From: Asticcacaulis sp. SL142
GTDB lineage: Bacteria > Pseudomonadota > Alphaproteobacteria > Caulobacterales > Caulobacteraceae
DNA length: 64,000 nt
NCBI RefSeq assembly: GCF_026625745.1
Contig: NZ_CP113061.1
Location: 2,443,501-2,507,500, forward strand
Reading direction: 5' to 3'
Positions 1 to 8,432 of the stretch are shown here, in pieces. The first letter of the stretch is position 1, and each line of letters begins with the position of its first letter. The translations under genes and the position numbers were made by a program. The notes under the pieces are model-generated. The model had not been told where the DNA came from. It saw nothing but the letters and a program-made list of their open reading frames with translations, and ran no database searches.

Positions 1-401
1 TAGTGATTATGCTGGCGCAACTGGCCGTTATGGCCGAGATGGAAACGGTTATCTATAGCCCTGACACTATGATTGAGCAGGCCCTGCCTAATGTGCGGCC
101 TCTGCGCGGCGACGGCGATTTCGACGCTGATTTACTGGATGCCAACAGCGCTTTGGTGACGCTTTTTCATGACCATGCTTTTGAACCGCAGATCCTTAAG
201 GCCGCTCTTAACAGTCCGGCGTTTTATATCGGGGCTTTAGGCAGCAAACGCGCCCATCAGGCCCGTCTGGAAACCTTGCGCGGTCAGGCCGATGTGGCGC
301 GTATCCATGGGCCGGTCGGGCTGGATATTGGGGCCAAAACCCCGCCGGAAATCGCCCTGTCCATCATGGCGCAGATTATCGAACACTGGCGCAAATCATG
401 A
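1..401 (+). CDS. XdhC family protein, C-terminal part (5-prime truncated)
   Basis: The frame is open to the left window edge, so the true start lies outside and only about 132 C-terminal residues are visible. The segment matches the Rossmann-like C-terminal domain of XdhC/CoxF proteins, which take part in inserting or maturing the molybdenum cofactor of xanthine dehydrogenase-type enzymes. The characteristic YIGALGSKRAHQARLE stretch lies near the middle and is followed by the usual GLDIGAKTPPEIALSI ending. The stop overlaps the start of the next gene by 4 bp, so the two are probably translated together. A MocA-like cytidylyltransferase immediately downstream fits a molybdenum-cofactor role. 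The dehydrogenase subunits are not in the window. Confidence 0.85.
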   Translation, partial: VIMLAQLAVMAEMETVIYSPDTMIEQALPNVRPLRGDGDFDADLLDANSALVTLFHDHAFEPQILKAALNSPAFYIGALGSKRAHQARLETLRGQADVARIHGPVGLDIGAKTPPEIALSIMAQIIEHWRKS

Positions 402-967
402 CACTGGCGGCGATCATACTGGCGGCCGGGGCGTCACGGCGGTTCGGGACAGATGAAAAGCTTAAGGCGCAGATAAATGGCCGCACCGTGCTTGACGCCG
501 CTATTGCGGCCACTGAGGGACTGGATCAGCGCATCGTCGTCACCCGCGCACAGACCCCGGCCCCCGATGGCGTCAGGGTGATTGTAAATCCTGATGCCGA
601 TGCGGGTATGGGCTGGTCGCTGGCGCTCGGAGTAGCATCACTTGACCTGTGCGACGGCGTGTTTGTGGTGCTGGGGGATATGCCGCTGATCCCGCAGGAG
701 GTCTATCGGCAACTGGCGGATCATCTCACCGGTAGCGATATTGTGGTGCCCACCCATAAAGGCCGCGACGGCCATCCGGTGTTGTTTGCCGCCGCCTGCT
801 TCGATGACCTGCGCGCATTGTCCGGCGACACAGGCGCGCGCGGCCTGATCACCGGCGGTCGTTACCGCGTTTTGCGGCTTGAGGTCGGCACCGAGGCTAT
901 AGTGCAGGATATTGACACCAAAGATGATCTGACGGCGCTGATAAACCCGTCTAAGAGACCCGTATGA
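398..967 (+). CDS. MocA/MobA-like molybdenum cofactor nucleotidyltransferase
   Basis: This 189-residue protein opens with the nucleotide-binding signature LAAGASRRFGTDEKL (residues about 8-22) and has LGDMPLI near residue 92, the metal-binding loop of NTP-transferase fold proteins. The family includes MocA, which adds CMP to molybdopterin for enzymes of the xanthine dehydrogenase type, and MobA, which adds GMP. Position directly after xdhC, with a 4-bp ATGA overlap, favours the MocA activity. The end overlaps the next gene by 4 bp. The nucleotide specificity (CTP or GTP) cannot be settled by eye. Confidence 0.85.
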   Translation: MTLAAIILAAGASRRFGTDEKLKAQINGRTVLDAAIAATEGLDQRIVVTRAQTPAPDGVRVIVNPDADAGMGWSLALGVASLDLCDGVFVVLGDMPLIPQEVYRQLADHLTGSDIVVPTHKGRDGHPVLFAAACFDDLRALSGDTGARGLITGGRYRVLRLEVGTEAIVQDIDTKDDLTALINPSKRPV

Positions 968-1944
968 ATACGCCCGATCATATTATTGCCGCCCAGCGCC
1001 GCATCGCTGGTTTCGTTCACCGCACGCCGCTGATGGAGTCGGCCACGCTTAACGCCATGCTTGGCCATCGCATCATCTTTAAGTGCGAGAACCTGCAAAA
1101 AATTGGCGCGTTCAAGGTGCGCGGGGCGATGAACACCCTCCTGACTCTGAAAGAACAGGGGGCAATGCCTGATCACGTCACCTGTTTTTCGTCGGGTAAT
1201 CACGCTCAGGCCGTGGCCTATGGAGCCAAAATCCTGGGCCTGAAAGCGACCATTTTTATTCCGCAAACGGCGTCATCGCTTAAGATCGCCGCCACCCGCG
1301 CCCATGGGGCTGAGGTGGTGGTCACCAAAACCCGCCAGGAAGCCGAAAGCGCGGTTAAGGCCGTCATCGACCAAGGTGCTGCGTTCATCCATCCCTATGA
1401 CGACGACCGCGTCATGGCCGGTCAGGGCACCGCGGCCTTGGAAGCCTTTCAGGATGGCCCCGCATTTAATGCGGTGTTCGCCCCTTGTGGCGGTGGCGGA
1501 TTGGTATCGGGTACTTATCTGGCCGCGCAGGCCGCTTCCCCGGCCACAAAGGTGTTTGGGGTCGAGCCGCTCAATGCCAATGACGCCGCCCGCACCTTGC
1601 GCGACGGTAAAATCTTCAAGTGGGATCAGGCGCCCGATACGATTGCCGACGGCGTGCGCACCCTTTATGTCAGTGAACGGACATTGGCCTTTCTGAAACA
1701 GACCGCGGGGGTGCTTGAGGTTTCAGAAGATGATATCATCTACTGGACCCAATGGCTGACCCATCTGCTGAAACTGACTATTGAGCCAACCTCAGCCGGA
1801 TGCATGGCCGGTGTGGTGGCATATCTGCGCACACAGACGGAGCCGCAAACGGTGCTGGTGATCCTGTCCGGCGGCAATGTCGCCCCTGAAACTCAAGCCC
1901 AAATCTGGGCTGAGGATCGTCTGGGGACAGTGCCGGGCCTTTAA
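964..1944 (+). CDS. PLP-dependent threonine/serine dehydratase
   Basis: A 326-residue fold-type II PLP enzyme. The cofactor lysine sits in GAFKVRGAMN (about residues 47-56), the asparagine loop is SSGNHAQAVAYG, and the phosphate-binding glycine loop is CGGGGLVSG. There is no C-terminal ACT-like regulatory domain, so it resembles catabolic threonine ammonia-lyase, serine dehydratase or serine racemase rather than biosynthetic IlvA. The likely reaction is deamination of threonine or serine to the 2-oxo acid in the cytoplasm. It overlaps the molybdenum-cofactor gene by 4 bp and is probably co-transcribed, although no metabolic link is obvious. Substrate preference is not decided. Confidence 0.85.
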   Translation: MNTPDHIIAAQRRIAGFVHRTPLMESATLNAMLGHRIIFKCENLQKIGAFKVRGAMNTLLTLKEQGAMPDHVTCFSSGNHAQAVAYGAKILGLKATIFIPQTASSLKIAATRAHGAEVVVTKTRQEAESAVKAVIDQGAAFIHPYDDDRVMAGQGTAALEAFQDGPAFNAVFAPCGGGGLVSGTYLAAQAASPATKVFGVEPLNANDAARTLRDGKIFKWDQAPDTIADGVRTLYVSERTLAFLKQTAGVLEVSEDDIIYWTQWLTHLLKLTIEPTSAGCMAGVVAYLRTQTEPQTVLVILSGGNVAPETQAQIWAEDRLGTVPGL

Positions 1945-2072
1945 CGGTTGGCTGCCGTCATAAAAAATTGGCCTGAAATCGAACTAAATCAATCCCTTGA
2001 GGTGGACATGACCGGCCGGATAGGGGATTAATTCTATGGGGGCGAGCTAAACGATATTTTTAAGGACTAAGC

Positions 2073-3200
2073 ATGGCCCAATCCGGCAATCCCGACACCG
2101 CTAAGACGCCCCACACCAAGGACGTGCCGGTGCTGCCGATCTGGAGTCTGGTGGTTCCTGGGGCCGGCTTGCTCGCCATAGCGCTGCACGCCGCCTATCT
2201 GGGGCTTTTCGGGGTTATTGTCGCCGCCATCATCATGATGGGCTGTGTGCTGGCCGCCGTTCACCATGCCGAGGTGGTGGCCCATAAGGTTGGTGAACCC
2301 TTCGGGACTCTGGTGCTGGCCATTGCGGTCACCATTATCGAAGTCGCCCTGATTGTGTCTCTGATGATGTCCGATCCGGGCGAAAAGGCGACGCTGGCGC
2401 GCGATACGGTGTTTGCCGCGGTGATGATCATTATGAACGGGATTGTGGGCTTATGTCTGCTGGTCGGGGGCGCACGCCACCATGAGCAGAAATTTGTGCT
2501 GCGCGGCGTCAGTTCGGCCTTTTGCGTACTGGCGGCGATGGCGTCTTTGTCGCTGATCCTACCTAATTTTACATCCTCCGCACCCGGCTCATTCTATTCC
2601 CCGCCGCAACTTATCTTCGTGGCCGTGGTATCGCTGATCCTTTATGGCACCTTTGTCCTGGTACAGACGGTTCGCCACCGCGATTATTTCCTGCCGGCAG
2701 GCGATGGCGATCTGCCGCAGGATGTCCATGCCGAGCCGCCCACCCACATGCAGACTTGGATCGCCGTCGGTGCGCTTATTGTTGCGTTAGTTGGGGTGGT
2801 CCTTCTGGCCAAAAGCCTGTCGCCCCATATCGAAGCCGCCGTCGGGGCCGCAGGATTACCTTTAGCCTTTGTCGGGGTGCTGATCGCCGGTCTGGTGCTG
2901 GCCCCGGAAAGTCTGGCCGCCGTCAAGGCTGCCCGTCGCAACCGGATTCAGACCAGCCTTAATCTGGCGCTAGGGTCGGCGCTGGCGACCATCGGCCTGA
3001 CCATTCCGACCGTGGCGGTACTGTCGGTTGTTATGAACTGGCCGCTGGCGCTGGGGCTTGATCCCAAGTCGATGATATTATTGTTGCTTTCGTTTGTCGT
3101 CTCGATCTTTTCCCTCGGCACTGGCCGCACCACTATTCTTCAGGGGGTGACCCATCTGGTGATCTTCGCCACCTATCTGTTTGTAACGATTGTGCCGTAA
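2073..3200 (+). CDS. chaA: ChaA-type calcium/sodium:proton antiporter
   Basis: A 375-residue multispanning inner-membrane protein with about 11 predicted helices. Its N-terminal half carries GEPFGTLVLA (residues 74-83) followed by an acidic residue at E90, and its C-terminal half carries APESLAAVKAARRNR and a second conserved helix. This is the duplicated alpha-repeat arrangement of the cation/Ca2+ exchanger (CaCA) superfamily as found in ChaA. Length agrees with ChaA (about 366 residues). The role is probably export of Ca2+ or Na+/K+ in exchange for protons. It stands alone, with 128 bp upstream, and converges on the Gre-factor gene with only 3 bp between the stops. The transported ion is inferred. 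Confidence 0.85.
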   Translation: MAQSGNPDTAKTPHTKDVPVLPIWSLVVPGAGLLAIALHAAYLGLFGVIVAAIIMMGCVLAAVHHAEVVAHKVGEPFGTLVLAIAVTIIEVALIVSLMMSDPGEKATLARDTVFAAVMIIMNGIVGLCLLVGGARHHEQKFVLRGVSSAFCVLAAMASLSLILPNFTSSAPGSFYSPPQLIFVAVVSLILYGTFVLVQTVRHRDYFLPAGDGDLPQDVHAEPPTHMQTWIAVGALIVALVGVVLLAKSLSPHIEAAVGAAGLPLAFVGVLIAGLVLAPESLAAVKAARRNRIQTSLNLALGSALATIGLTIPTVAVLSVVMNWPLALGLDPKSMILLLLSFVVSIFSLGTGRTTILQGVTHLVIFATYLFVTIVP

Positions 3201-3203
3201 AGC

Positions 3204-3689
3204 TTAGCGGATAGCGGTGATTTCGATGTCGGCGCCCACCGCCTGCGCCTCATCGCCCACGGATTTACCCAGCAGGGCGCGGGCCAGCGGCGAGACATAG
3301 GAAATGCTGCCCTGCGCCGGATCGGCCTCATCCTCACCGACGATGCGAAAGGTCTGAGTGCGGCCATCTTCGCGCGCAATTGTGACCGTGCAGCCAAATA
3401 CGACCGTTTCGGGATGACTGACCGGCGCGATGCGCTGGGCTGAGCCTAAACGCGCCGTATAATAACGCAGATCGCGCGTCGCCCGCGCCATAGCGGTGCG
3501 GTCTTCGTTGATGCTGCCCGACGCCTGCGCGGCACCATAGGCGGCCTTGGCCTCAGCAAAGGCGGCTTCCAGTTGGCTCAGGCCCTGCGGCGTGACCAGA
3601 TTAGGATGGGGCGAGATCGGCCGATCCGGCAGATTGGCCGCGGCGGCTTCGTGATCTTCGTCTTTGGTAAAGGCAACACTCATCGACAT
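3204..3689 (-). CDS. GreA/GreB family transcript cleavage factor
   Basis: This 161-residue protein has a helical N-terminal half (LSQLEAAFAEAKAAYGAAQA and SINEDRTAMARATRDLRYY) and a C-terminal FKBP-like half (VVFGCTVTIAREDGRTQTF, then GSISYVSPLARALLGKSVGDE), the order found in GreA/GreB. Such factors enter the secondary channel of RNA polymerase and stimulate cleavage of backtracked RNA. It is a stand-alone paralogue, slightly divergent in the coiled-coil half. Two in-frame ATGs lie 6 bp apart (3689 and 3683), and neither has a strong ribosome binding site. Converges with the antiporter gene. Whether it is a full Gre factor or a related polymerase-binding regulator is uncertain. Confidence 0.8.
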   Translation of the reverse strand: MSMSVAFTKDEDHEAAAANLPDRPISPHPNLVTPQGLSQLEAAFAEAKAAYGAAQASGSINEDRTAMARATRDLRYYTARLGSAQRIAPVSHPETVVFGCTVTIAREDGRTQTFRIVGEDEADPAQGSISYVSPLARALLGKSVGDEAQAVGADIEITAIR

Positions 3690-3719
3690 AATGTAGGACT
3701 ACGGACGAATAATGCCAAC

Positions 3720-3872
3720 CTAATGTTCGCAACTTCCGTCTTCTGCAAGCCGGCCACCTGAGTCCAGAAATGCGTCCACATCTAAAAAGCGGGATATTTT
3801 TGGCCATGCCCAAATCGCAGCCAGAACGGTCACGATAATGACTGCGCCCAAAACTATCCTCGACCGCCTCAC
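3720..3872 (-). CDS. 50-residue single-pass membrane protein coupled to kduD
   Basis: A short reading frame that starts with GTG at 3872-3870 and ends with TAG at 3722-3720. The start codon overlaps the kduD stop as GTGA, the classic arrangement for translational coupling. The product has two parts: a basic N terminus with one hydrophobic helix (about residues 6-24, starting MRRSRIVLGAVIIVTVLAAI) and a short exported or periplasmic tail, FLDVDAFLDSGGRLAEDG, ending with a single cysteine near the C terminus. The VDxxLDxGGR pattern with a late Cys recalls small uncharacterised proteins common in Caulobacterales; that likeness is from memory. Function unknown. A partner of a cytoplasmic dehydrogenase or of the sugar uptake system is possible but unproven. 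Confidence 0.7.
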   Translation of the reverse strand: MRRSRIVLGAVIIVTVLAAIWAWPKISRFLDVDAFLDSGGRLAEDGSCEH

Positions 3873-4624
3873 CGCGCCAGCCAGCCGCCATCGACGGGGA
3901 TGATCGCGCCGTTAACATAGTCCGACGCCTTTGACGACAGGAACACCGCTGCCCCTTTCAGATCGTCAGGCTCGCCCCAGCGCGCAGCCGGGATACGGTC
4001 AAGGATCGCCTTGTTGCGCTCGGCATCAGCCTGTAGCTGAGACGTCACGTCGGTGGCAAAATACCCCGGCGCAATGGCGTTGATATTGAGGCCCTTAGAG
4101 GCCCATTCATTCGCCAGCAGCTTGGTGATGCCGGCAATGCCCGACTTCGAGGCCGTATAGGGCGGTACGCGGATGCCGCCCTGAAACGACAGCATGGAGG
4201 CGATATTGATGATCTTGCCCGACCCCTGCGCGATCATGTGGCGGCCCACGGCCTGACACATAAAGAATGCCGATTTGATATTGACGTTCATCACCGCGTC
4301 CCAGTCGTCTTCGGTGAAATCGACGCTGTCGGCGCGGCGGATAATGCCGGAATTGTTGATCAGAATATCGATCCCGCCCAGCGCATTAATCGTCATGGAC
4401 ACGATCTCACTGATCGGCGCGGTCGAGGTCAGGTCGGCCTTGATGAACACGAACTTGCGGCCAAGCGCCAAAACCCTGGCCTTGGTTTCATCCGGCGTAT
4501 TGTTGCCGACGGCGGCAATATCGGCCCCTGCTTCGGCCAGAGCGACCGCCATCGCCTGCCCCAGTCCGCGATTGGCGCCGGTAATCAGGGCGCGTTTGCC
4601 GGTCAGGTCGAACAGATGGGACAT
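3869..4624 (-). CDS. kduD: KduD-like 2-deoxy-D-gluconate/DKII 3-dehydrogenase (SDR)
   Basis: A 251-residue classical short-chain dehydrogenase starting at MSHLFDLTGKRALITG; an in-frame ATG 36 bp further upstream is less likely because the family starts here. It has the cofactor motif TGANRGLGQ, NNSG after the fourth strand, and the catalytic YTASK. Over its full length it resembles KduD, which reduces or oxidises C5 of keto-deoxy sugar acids in uronate (pectin/alginate-type) catabolism. It lies 63 bp downstream of a secreted glycosidase gene on the same strand and overlaps a small membrane-protein gene at its stop. The block therefore looks like a sugar-acid utilisation operon. KduI, KdgK and KdgA are not in the window. 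Confidence 0.85.
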   Translation of the reverse strand: MSHLFDLTGKRALITGANRGLGQAMAVALAEAGADIAAVGNNTPDETKARVLALGRKFVFIKADLTSTAPISEIVSMTINALGGIDILINNSGIIRRADSVDFTEDDWDAVMNVNIKSAFFMCQAVGRHMIAQGSGKIINIASMLSFQGGIRVPPYTASKSGIAGITKLLANEWASKGLNINAIAPGYFATDVTSQLQADAERNKAILDRIPAARWGEPDDLKGAAVFLSSKASDYVNGAIIPVDGGWLAR

Positions 4625-4687
4625 GGGTAACTCACAAAAGATTGGGGAGGCCTCTAGCATAGCCCCCCGCGTCCGACCGGATCAACC

Positions 4688-5695
4688 CTATTTCGGCGCA
4701 TAAAGTGTGGCATCGACCGGCGCGTTGCGATCCACCGTCAGCTTGCCATCCACATATTTCAGTTCGGCGACTTGGATGACCGTGCGCTGGTTCCAGTATG
4801 GATCGGCTTTGGCCTCAACCTCATTATGCTGATGGACGAAGTAATAGATGAAGGCCTTTTCATTGCCCTTATCATCAGTATTGACGACGATATCAGGATG
4901 CTGGCCTTTGTTGGTGTCGGTGGGTTGGGTGCCCGGCCGTTCCAGAAGACGGTCCGCTTGCAGTGTCCAGTTCGTCGCGTCATCAGAGCTTAAGGCGATT
5001 AAGCCCTTCCACGCATCCGCCACCATCCAGTAGCGACCTTTAAAGCGAAATACCTTTGGCCCTTCGGCAGCGATATCAACCACCGGCGTGTCATTCTGCA
5101 CCCAGGTCTTGAGGTCTTTGGAATCGGTGGCAAACAGCCGTGAGCCCTTGCGCTCATCCTTAAACCACAGGCGGTAGCCGTCACCAATCTTGATGACGCT
5201 GGCGTCGATCACCTTATCGCCCAGATCGAGCGTTTCACCGCAGTCCCAGGTTTTGAGATCAGAGCTGGTCAGGTGGACAATGTGGCGCGGATGGTTCCAG
5301 TTAGTAAATACCCCCGGCACAACCGTCAGCCACATATGCCAGGTGTCACCGTCCTTGAATACCTCCGGCGCCCACAGGGTCTCACCGGTGCAGCTTTGCG
5401 GAATCGCCGCCTGCCCGCCATAGCGCCATGTCAGACCATCGGTCGAGGTCGCAACACCAATCGGTGTGCCGTGCACCCAGCGCGCATCCTTGGGATCCGG
5501 GAATTTGAGGGACGCGCGCCGGTTGGTGTAGAACATCTTCCACTGAGCATTAGGTGCATCATAGACAATCGACGCATCCGCCGCCCCGTCAAACACCGGA
5601 TCACGGTAAAGCGGCTTAGGGGCCTCAGCCGTACCCTGCGCCATTACGGGTGCAGCCGCACACATAAGGCCCACGGCCAGATATAAAGATCGCAT
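4688..5695 (-). CDS. Secreted five-bladed beta-propeller glycosidase (GH43-like)
   Basis: The 335-residue product begins with a signal peptide (MRSLYLAVGLMCAAAPVMAQ, cleavage after AQ). The mature protein shows repeated blade motifs typical of clan GH-F and related families: RDPVFDGAADASIVYD near the start, LWAPEVFKDGDTWHMW, VIDASVIKIGDGYRLWFK, and AEGPKVFRFKGRYWMV, with acidic residues at the usual catalytic places (Asp, Asp, Glu). This indicates a periplasmic or secreted enzyme that removes arabinose, xylose or related units from plant polysaccharide. It heads the kduD operon and diverges from a TonB-dependent receptor gene 278 bp away. Exact family (GH43 or a neighbouring propeller family) and substrate are open. 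Confidence 0.75.
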   Translation of the reverse strand: MRSLYLAVGLMCAAAPVMAQGTAEAPKPLYRDPVFDGAADASIVYDAPNAQWKMFYTNRRASLKFPDPKDARWVHGTPIGVATSTDGLTWRYGGQAAIPQSCTGETLWAPEVFKDGDTWHMWLTVVPGVFTNWNHPRHIVHLTSSDLKTWDCGETLDLGDKVIDASVIKIGDGYRLWFKDERKGSRLFATDSKDLKTWVQNDTPVVDIAAEGPKVFRFKGRYWMVADAWKGLIALSSDDATNWTLQADRLLERPGTQPTDTNKGQHPDIVVNTDDKGNEKAFIYYFVHQHNEVEAKADPYWNQRTVIQVAELKYVDGKLTVDRNAPVDATLYAPK

Positions 5696-5893
5696 GGTTT
5701 TCTCCCGCTATGTTATTATTGATCTTAAACAGTCAATTCAGATCATACACAGGCAGCGATCCCGGTAAAAGCGTAAAGGTTTCGCGCATATATTTTCACT
5801 AAAGAAAAGATTCATACACCCCTGACATAAAGTGCGTCATTTTTGCATCTGCGCAATGGCAATCCGGACTGAACATCTTTTGGCCGCAAGACT

Positions 5894-5943
5894 CCTTGCC
5901 ATATATCCGACGGAAATTTAACAGGCCTTGCGTATAATCCGAC
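5894..5943. promoter_or_regulatory. Tandem 18-bp direct repeat upstream of the TonB receptor gene
   Basis: Two copies of CCTTGC-N7-CCGAC lie at 5894-5911 and 5926-5943, offset by 32 bp, about three helical turns. The 7-bp spacers are A/T-rich, and the second one holds TATAAT (5933-5938), a possible -10 element, 31 bp before the receptor start. A dimeric regulator binding one face of the DNA across the promoter is plausible but inferred. The remaining intergenic DNA between the glycosidase and receptor genes shows nothing else clear. Confidence 0.35.
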
Positions 5944-5973
5944 AAATACCACTCTTCCGAAGAAGACCTAATA

Positions 5974-8328
5974 ATGAAAAATAATAATCTATCTCTGTCT
6001 GGTTCCTTGGCCGGTTCGCGTTTTCGGGCTTTGAGGAACGGCACGGCGCTCAGCACTCTGGCGGCGCTGGTGTTGGCCGCGCCTGTGTGGGCGCAAACGC
6101 AACCTCAGACACCGGCCCAAACGCCCATTCAGACACCTGTTCAGACGACAACCCCGGCTCAGGCCCAGCAGCCTGCGACCGAAAAGAAACCTGAAGACCT
6201 CAAAACCACCCCGATTGAGGCCGAAGCGCAGGAAGGCCCGACCACGACCGTGACCGTGGCTGCCGAGCGCCCGCAAAACCGCGCCGACCGTCAGGTTTTC
6301 GACCCCAAGGCCGATCCCGACACCCCCACCAGTGTTGTTGGTGAGACCCTGAACAAGCTGCCGGGCGTAAATGTCGATCCTGAAGGCAATGTCACCCTGC
6401 GCGGATCGGGCGTGACCATTCTGGTTGATGGCAAGCCGTCTGCGGCCTTGCAGGGCGATAATCGGGCGACAACCCTGCAATCCCTGGCGTCGGACGATAT
6501 CGACTCCATTGAGATCATGAACAATCCGGGCGCGCAGTTTTCTTCCGAAGGCTCAGGCGGCATCATTAATATCGTGATGAAGCGTGGGCGCGCCATAGTT
6601 CAGCGCCCGTCGCTCACCCTTAACGGCGGTTCAAATGATCGCTACGGTGCCAATCTCTCCGGCGGGAAACAACTCACGCCCAAACTGGTCATTAACGGCA
6701 GCATCGGCATGCGCCACGATGGCCGCCCCAATGAGAGCATGTCGGATAGAACCCGCATCAATGAACTGACCGGCGAAGAAACGCGGTCAGTGACCCAATC
6801 TTCGTCGCCATCACTGAGTGACATGGTAATGATGAATGGTGGCCTGACCTATCAGATCAATGACAATGACTCCCTGGCCGCCAATGTTAATTACTTCCGC
6901 CGTGAAGGCAGCAGCAACGGTGTCACCAGCAGCCAGGACTACGATCAGAATGGCATTCTGACCCGTGATTATGCCCGCATAAGCCGTGGCGCCGATAACA
7001 GCGATAATGTCGAAGGTACTCTGCGTTACGACCACAGAGGCGACACCGAAGGCGAAACCCTGAAATTCAACCTTCGTTATTCGGTGCGTACCGGCGACCG
7101 GCAGGATGTCGGCACGACCGTCTATGCCCTGCCGGCCGTGGCGGATGGCAGTGATATTCGTGAGCGCGAATCCGAAGACAAGAATCTCGATTTCAGCGGC
7201 GACTATACCCATGGCCTTTGGGGCGGTGATGTTGCTACCGGCTTTGAAATTGAACGCCGCGAAAACAGCAGCCGCAACGTCACGGTGCGCACGGGTGGGA
7301 CCACAAATATTCCTCCGCAGGACACACGCTTTGAAACCGAGCAGACCATCAGCGCGGGCTATGTCAACTACAGCAAGGCCTATACCGATAAGCTGAGCGT
7401 CAGCAGCGGATTGCGTGTCGAGCAAACTGACTTTGAGATCAAGACGGGTCTTGGAACGAAAAACAGCTATACCAATGTCAGCCCCAGCGTGAATGTCAGC
7501 TATGTCCTGTCGCAGGCGGAACGTCTGCGGGTCGGTTATTCGCGCCGTATCCGCCGCCCCTTCGGTCAGGAACTTGATGGCACGATTGTTTACAATAATG
7601 ATCAGTATGCCAGTGCCGGTAATCCTGACCTGAAGCCACAGGAAACCGATAAGTTCAGCGTCCGCTATGAATACCAGAAAAGCGGCCACAGCTATAATGT
7701 TGAAGCCTTTTACAGCAAAGACTCTAAGGTCATTGCGCCGGTCAGCTACTTCATTTCCGATACGGTTCTGCTGCGGACCCGCGCCAACCTGGGGGAGCAG
7801 CAATCCGGCGGGTTTGAAGCCTCATATGACGGTCGCCTGACGCCCAAACTACGGCTACGCACCAGCGGCACAGTTACCTATTTTGAAATCGACTCCGTCG
7901 ACCGCAACAGCGTGCCCTATGTCCGCACCGGGACCAATGTCAGCGGTCGAGTGAATCTCGACTATGATCTGACGGCCAAGGATCGGCTGGGGCTTAATAT
8001 CAACACTCAGGGTAAGCGCATCGACCGCGAAAGCTACACCGATCCGCTCGCGACCCTCGACATCAACTACTCCCATAAGTTCAGCAATAAGCTGAACCTG
8101 ACGATGAGAGTGAGCGATGTTTTAGAATCGGCAGATACCACGACCTACTTCCGTAGCGATGTTCAACGCGGCTATAGCAAACGGGTTCAGGAAGGCCAGA
8201 TCGCCTACCTGTCTCTGCGTTACGTCTTTGGTGAGGTGCGCGGCAACCAGCCCGATGATACCCAGCAAGGCCCGCGTGGGCCACGCGGCAACTGGGGCGG
8301 TGGCCCCGGTGGCGGCGGGCCGATGTAA
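5974..8328 (+). CDS. TonB-dependent outer-membrane receptor
   Basis: A 784-residue protein with a long signal region (mature start near APVWAQT), a low-complexity Pro/Gln/Thr stretch (about residues 42-70), a plug domain (VVGETLNKLPGVNVDPEGNV, then NNPGAQFSSEGSGGIINIV), and a long beta-barrel with alternating aromatic strands. It fits the outer-membrane beta-barrel family related to TonB receptors rather than classical FecA. It ends in a Gly/Pro/Arg tail (GPRGPRGNWGGGPGGGGPM) instead of the aromatic C-terminal residue usual for barrel insertion. The divergent glycosidase/kduD operon suggests uptake of plant-derived oligosaccharide; this is inference. A rho-independent terminator follows directly. 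Confidence 0.85.
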   Translation: MKNNNLSLSGSLAGSRFRALRNGTALSTLAALVLAAPVWAQTQPQTPAQTPIQTPVQTTTPAQAQQPATEKKPEDLKTTPIEAEAQEGPTTTVTVAAERPQNRADRQVFDPKADPDTPTSVVGETLNKLPGVNVDPEGNVTLRGSGVTILVDGKPSAALQGDNRATTLQSLASDDIDSIEIMNNPGAQFSSEGSGGIINIVMKRGRAIVQRPSLTLNGGSNDRYGANLSGGKQLTPKLVINGSIGMRHDGRPNESMSDRTRINELTGEETRSVTQSSSPSLSDMVMMNGGLTYQINDNDSLAANVNYFRREGSSNGVTSSQDYDQNGILTRDYARISRGADNSDNVEGTLRYDHRGDTEGETLKFNLRYSVRTGDRQDVGTTVYALPAVADGSDIRERESEDKNLDFSGDYTHGLWGGDVATGFEIERRENSSRNVTVRTGGTTNIPPQDTRFETEQTISAGYVNYSKAYTDKLSVSSGLRVEQTDFEIKTGLGTKNSYTNVSPSVNVSYVLSQAERLRVGYSRRIRRPFGQELDGTIVYNNDQYASAGNPDLKPQETDKFSVRYEYQKSGHSYNVEAFYSKDSKVIAPVSYFISDTVLLRTRANLGEQQSGGFEASYDGRLTPKLRLRTSGTVTYFEIDSVDRNSVPYVRTGTNVSGRVNLDYDLTAKDRLGLNINTQGKRIDRESYTDPLATLDINYSHKFSNKLNLTMRVSDVLESADTTTYFRSDVQRGYSKRVQEGQIAYLSLRYVFGEVRGNQPDDTQQGPRGPRGNWGGGPGGGGPM

Positions 8329-8340
8329 TCAAGTTAAAAA

Positions 8341-8366
8341 CCCCGGCATCACTGCCGGGGTTTTTT
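8341..8366 (+). terminator. Rho-independent terminator of the TonB receptor gene
   Basis: Perfect 7-bp stem CCCCGGC/GCCGGGG with a 6-nt loop, followed by six T, starting 13 bp after the receptor stop codon. An A-run before the stem would also let it act from the opposite strand. Confidence 0.9.
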
Positions 8367-8432
8367 GTGCGCTAAATTTTTGTTTTTGCGCGCATCTTAT
8401 CCAAAAACCGCTTCACACTTTTGGGGATGCGC

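Noticed and set aside
6811-7803. 330-codon frame antisense to the TonB receptor
   Set aside because: Long antisense frames arise from codon bias in GC-rich genes; the composition has no domain-like pattern and the sense protein is clear.
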